Below the pieces are notes generated by a model that saw only the letters and a list, made by a program, of their open reading frames with translations, was not told where the DNA came from and made no database searches. The translations under genes and the position numbers were made by a program. Below are positions 62,116 through 64,000 of a DNA stretch of 64,000 bases, one piece after another. Source of the stretch: Bacteroides sp. 519 (lineage in GTDB: Bacteria; Bacteroidota; Bacteroidia; Bacteroidales; Bacteroidaceae); assembly GCF_010500955.1 (NCBI RefSeq), contig NZ_QVMJ01000003.1, forward strand, positions 35,890 through 99,889, in the 5' to 3' direction. Within the stretch, counting starts at the first letter, position 1. Every line of letters starts with the position of its first letter.

Positions 62116-63714
62116 ATGAAGCATTTAAAACTACTCTCGCTCGGTCTGCTAACAGGTTTATTATCTGTTAGTTGTCATTCACATACAACCCAAATATCTG
62201 ATTCAGGAAGTGGTTCATTCAAATCATATTTTGAGAATGTTCCTTTCGAGATGAAAGTTCTCGAACGTCCGGAATTTCCCAATCGTATAGCTAACATCCT
62301 TGATTATGGTGCTGTAAATAACGGAATCACCCTCAACACAGAAGCTATTAACCGTGCAATACAAGATATAGCCCAAAAAGGTGGTGGAACAGTGGTTATT
62401 CCCGAAGGAATATGGAATACAGGACCAATCACCTTAATGGATAATATCAACCTGCATGCCGAAGCAAACTCGTTAATTATATTCGACCCCAATCCTGAAT
62501 TATATCCAATTATTGAAACTTCTTTTGAAGGATTAAACACCCGGCGGTCTACCTCGCCTATCAATGCAAAGGGGGCAACAAATATTGCTATCACTGGGAA
62601 AGGAGTTTTCGATGGATCGGGGGATGCATGGAGATTTGTAAAAAAAGGAAAGCTAACATCATCACAATGGAATGCACTTGTGGCCTCGGGAGGTATACTT
62701 AATGAAAAGAAGGACACTTGGTATCCAAGCGAACAATCAATGTTGGGACATAAAATAAGCGACTCGTTTAACAACCCTCAAAACCTTAAAGAAGATGCCG
62801 AGTGGGAAGCCATTCACCATTGGCTGCGCCCGGTATTGCTGAGTTTCGTTAAATGCAAAGGAGTGTTTTTAGAAGGTGTTACATTCCGTAATTCTCCGGC
62901 ATGGTGCCTGCATCCGCTGTCGTGCGAGGATGTAATCTTGTCCGATCTGAAGATTTTTAATCCTTGGTATTCACAGAATGGCGATGGCTTGGATCTGGAA
63001 TCGTGTAAGAATGCACTGATAGTAAATTGTTTGTTCGATGTTGGCGATGATGCGATGTGTATTAAATCGGGAAAAGATAAAGACGGAAGAGATAGAAATG
63101 AACCTTGCGAAAATGTAATTCTTAAAAACAACGTAGTATTACACGGCCATGGAGGTTTTGTTGTAGGTAGCGAAATGTCGGGAGGAGTGAAAAACATTCA
63201 TGTAGCCGACTGTTTGTTTCTTGGAACTGATGTTGGATTACGTTTTAAAAGTACACGCGGACGCGGAGGGGTTGTTGAAAACATCTGGATTGAAAACATC
63301 AATATGGTAGATATTCCTACAGAACCTTTATTATTTGATTTGTTTTATAGTGGTAAATCGGCAATGGAAGATTTGGAAGAAGGACGTGAAGCAAACTTCG
63401 ACCTTCCGCCGGTTACGGAAGAAACACCATCGTTCCGCAATATCTTTATTAAAGATGTAAAATGTAAAGGTGCCCGCCGTGCAATGTTTTTTAATGGATT
63501 GCCTGAAATGAAAATACAGAATATCCAAGTAGAAAACGCAATCATTACTTCCCGGTTTGGAGCCGAATTGGTTCATGCCAGCGGAGTTATCCTGAAAAAC
63601 GTACAGATTCTACCGGAGGAAGGGCCAAAGGTAAAAATACAATATTCGAATGATGTTACCATTGAGGGAGAGAAACTTCCTGACAGTGAGAAAACAGCTA
63701 TAGAAATTAAATAA
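62116..63714 (+). CDS. Glycoside hydrolase family 28 polygalacturonase
   Basis: Hydrolyses galacturonan (532 aa). A lipoprotein-like signal (LLTGLLSVSCHSH, Cys near residue 20) precedes a parallel beta helix. GH28 catalytic motifs are present: NGDGLDLESC (equivalent of NTDG), VGDDAMCIKSG (the Asp pair), GHGGFVVGSE (His) and LRFKSTRGRGG (substrate-binding Arg/Lys). It is divergent from susC and starts the pectin-degradation transcript that continues with uxaB. The large size and extra loops suggest an exo-acting member. Confidence 0.93.
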   Translation: MKHLKLLSLGLLTGLLSVSCHSHTTQISDSGSGSFKSYFENVPFEMKVLERPEFPNRIANILDYGAVNNGITLNTEAINRAIQDIAQKGGGTVVIPEGIWNTGPITLMDNINLHAEANSLIIFDPNPELYPIIETSFEGLNTRRSTSPINAKGATNIAITGKGVFDGSGDAWRFVKKGKLTSSQWNALVASGGILNEKKDTWYPSEQSMLGHKISDSFNNPQNLKEDAEWEAIHHWLRPVLLSFVKCKGVFLEGVTFRNSPAWCLHPLSCEDVILSDLKIFNPWYSQNGDGLDLESCKNALIVNCLFDVGDDAMCIKSGKDKDGRDRNEPCENVILKNNVVLHGHGGFVVGSEMSGGVKNIHVADCLFLGTDVGLRFKSTRGRGGVVENIWIENINMVDIPTEPLLFDLFYSGKSAMEDLEEGREANFDLPPVTEETPSFRNIFIKDVKCKGARRAMFFNGLPEMKIQNIQVENAIITSRFGAELVHASGVILKNVQILPEEGPKVKIQYSNDVTIEGEKLPDSEKTAIEIK

Positions 63715-63764
63715 AATCTTATGTTTGAACCGAAACTTATAAACTCAAAACTCATAAAAATGCC

Positions 63765-64000
63765 ATGAAAGAATTAAATAAGGAAACAGCACAGAAAGGC
63801 GTATATCCCGAACGTATCATTCAGTTTGGAGAAGGTAACTTTTTACGGGCTTTTGCCGATTGGATGATTAAAATGATGAACGATAAAACCGATTTCAACA
63901 GTAGTGTGGTTGTTGTACAACCCATCGAAAACGGTATGATTGATATGCTTAATGCGCAAGACTGTTTGTATCATGTAAACCTGCAAGGGTTGGACAAAGG
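63765..64000 (+). CDS. uxaB: Tagaturonate reductase (altronate oxidoreductase), partial
   Basis: Only the first 78 codons are in the window ([46 protein letters not shown]). This N-terminus is typical of the NAD-dependent UxaB of the mannitol-dehydrogenase superfamily. The enzyme reduces tagaturonate to altronate in galacturonate breakdown, downstream of GH28 and isomerase action. It starts 50 bases after the polygalacturonase gene and is cut by the window end. Confidence 0.85.
   Translation, partial: MKELNKETAQKGVYPERIIQFGEGNFLRAFADWMIKMMNDKTDFNSSVVVVQPIENGMIDMLNAQDCLYHVNLQGLDK

Overview
The window is a chromosomal segment of a Bacteroidales bacterium, most like the genus Bacteroides. The evidence is three SusC/SusD outer-membrane glycan-uptake pairs, ECF sigma/FecR regulators, Ser-type sulfatases, an ArgF' transcarbamylase with the succinylornithine-type Pro90, a uppS-bamA-ompH-ompH-murI block, and several promoters of the Bacteroides type (TTTG-like -33 and TAnnTTTG -7 boxes). 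No rRNA, tRNA, transposase or CRISPR array was recognised.

Layout. 1-2 kb: a hairpin-rich intergenic stretch, an M23 peptidase and a MerR regulator. 1.9-10.4 kb (minus strand): a polysaccharide utilisation locus (PUL1) with STN-type SusC, SusD and a GH105 unsaturated-uronyl hydrolase, followed by an ECF sigma factor and FecR anti-sigma factor with their own promoter. 10.7-20.4 kb (minus strand): an AT-rich accessory cluster with two double-glycine-leader peptide precursors, two beta-propeller proteins, a pseudo-C39/VKOR/DsbA membrane protein, a LanC-like/glycosyltransferase fusion, a double glycosyltransferase and UDP-galactopyranose mutase. I read it as a ribosomally made, probably disulfide-bonded and glycosylated peptide system, analogous in logic to glycocins. 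21-22.3 kb: an AAA-ATPase of the PD-(D/E)XK-associated family, truncated at a dispersed repeat. 22.4-32.6 kb: PUL2 with two sulfatases, SusD, STN-type SusC, FecR and a divergent ECF sigma factor. 32.6-52.1 kb: a cation-chloride-type permease, N-succinylornithine carbamoyltransferase, proA, proB, murI, two Skp/OmpH chaperones, bamA, uppS, ribD, prmC, recX, ansA and several small unknowns. 52.2-64 kb: PUL3 for pectin/homogalacturonan (CE12-CE8 fusion, esterase, DUF4957-like lipoprotein, SusD, SusC, GH28 and the start of tagaturonate reductase).

How the parts work together. PUL3 encodes binding, de-esterification, depolymerisation and the first cytoplasmic step for galacturonate. PUL1 and PUL2 have STN-domain SusC proteins that would signal to FecR/ECF pairs. 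Just upstream of both STN-type susC genes, and not the third susC, is a plus-strand promoter-like box followed about 60-70 bases later by a 12-bp hairpin. This predicts ~90-nt antisense RNAs against the susC leaders. A bipartite promoter-like element occurs both upstream of PUL1 susC and upstream of the peptide cluster, so it bounds the cluster and may co-regulate the two.

The non-coding DNA is unusually structured. Three unrelated intergenic arrays of short palindromes share a 22-23 bp pitch. About ten gaps hold long inverted repeats whose arms are 7-10 bp tandem repeats, and some of these share a conserved loop although the arms differ. These arrays and the peptide cluster are the parts I consider most likely to be undescribed.
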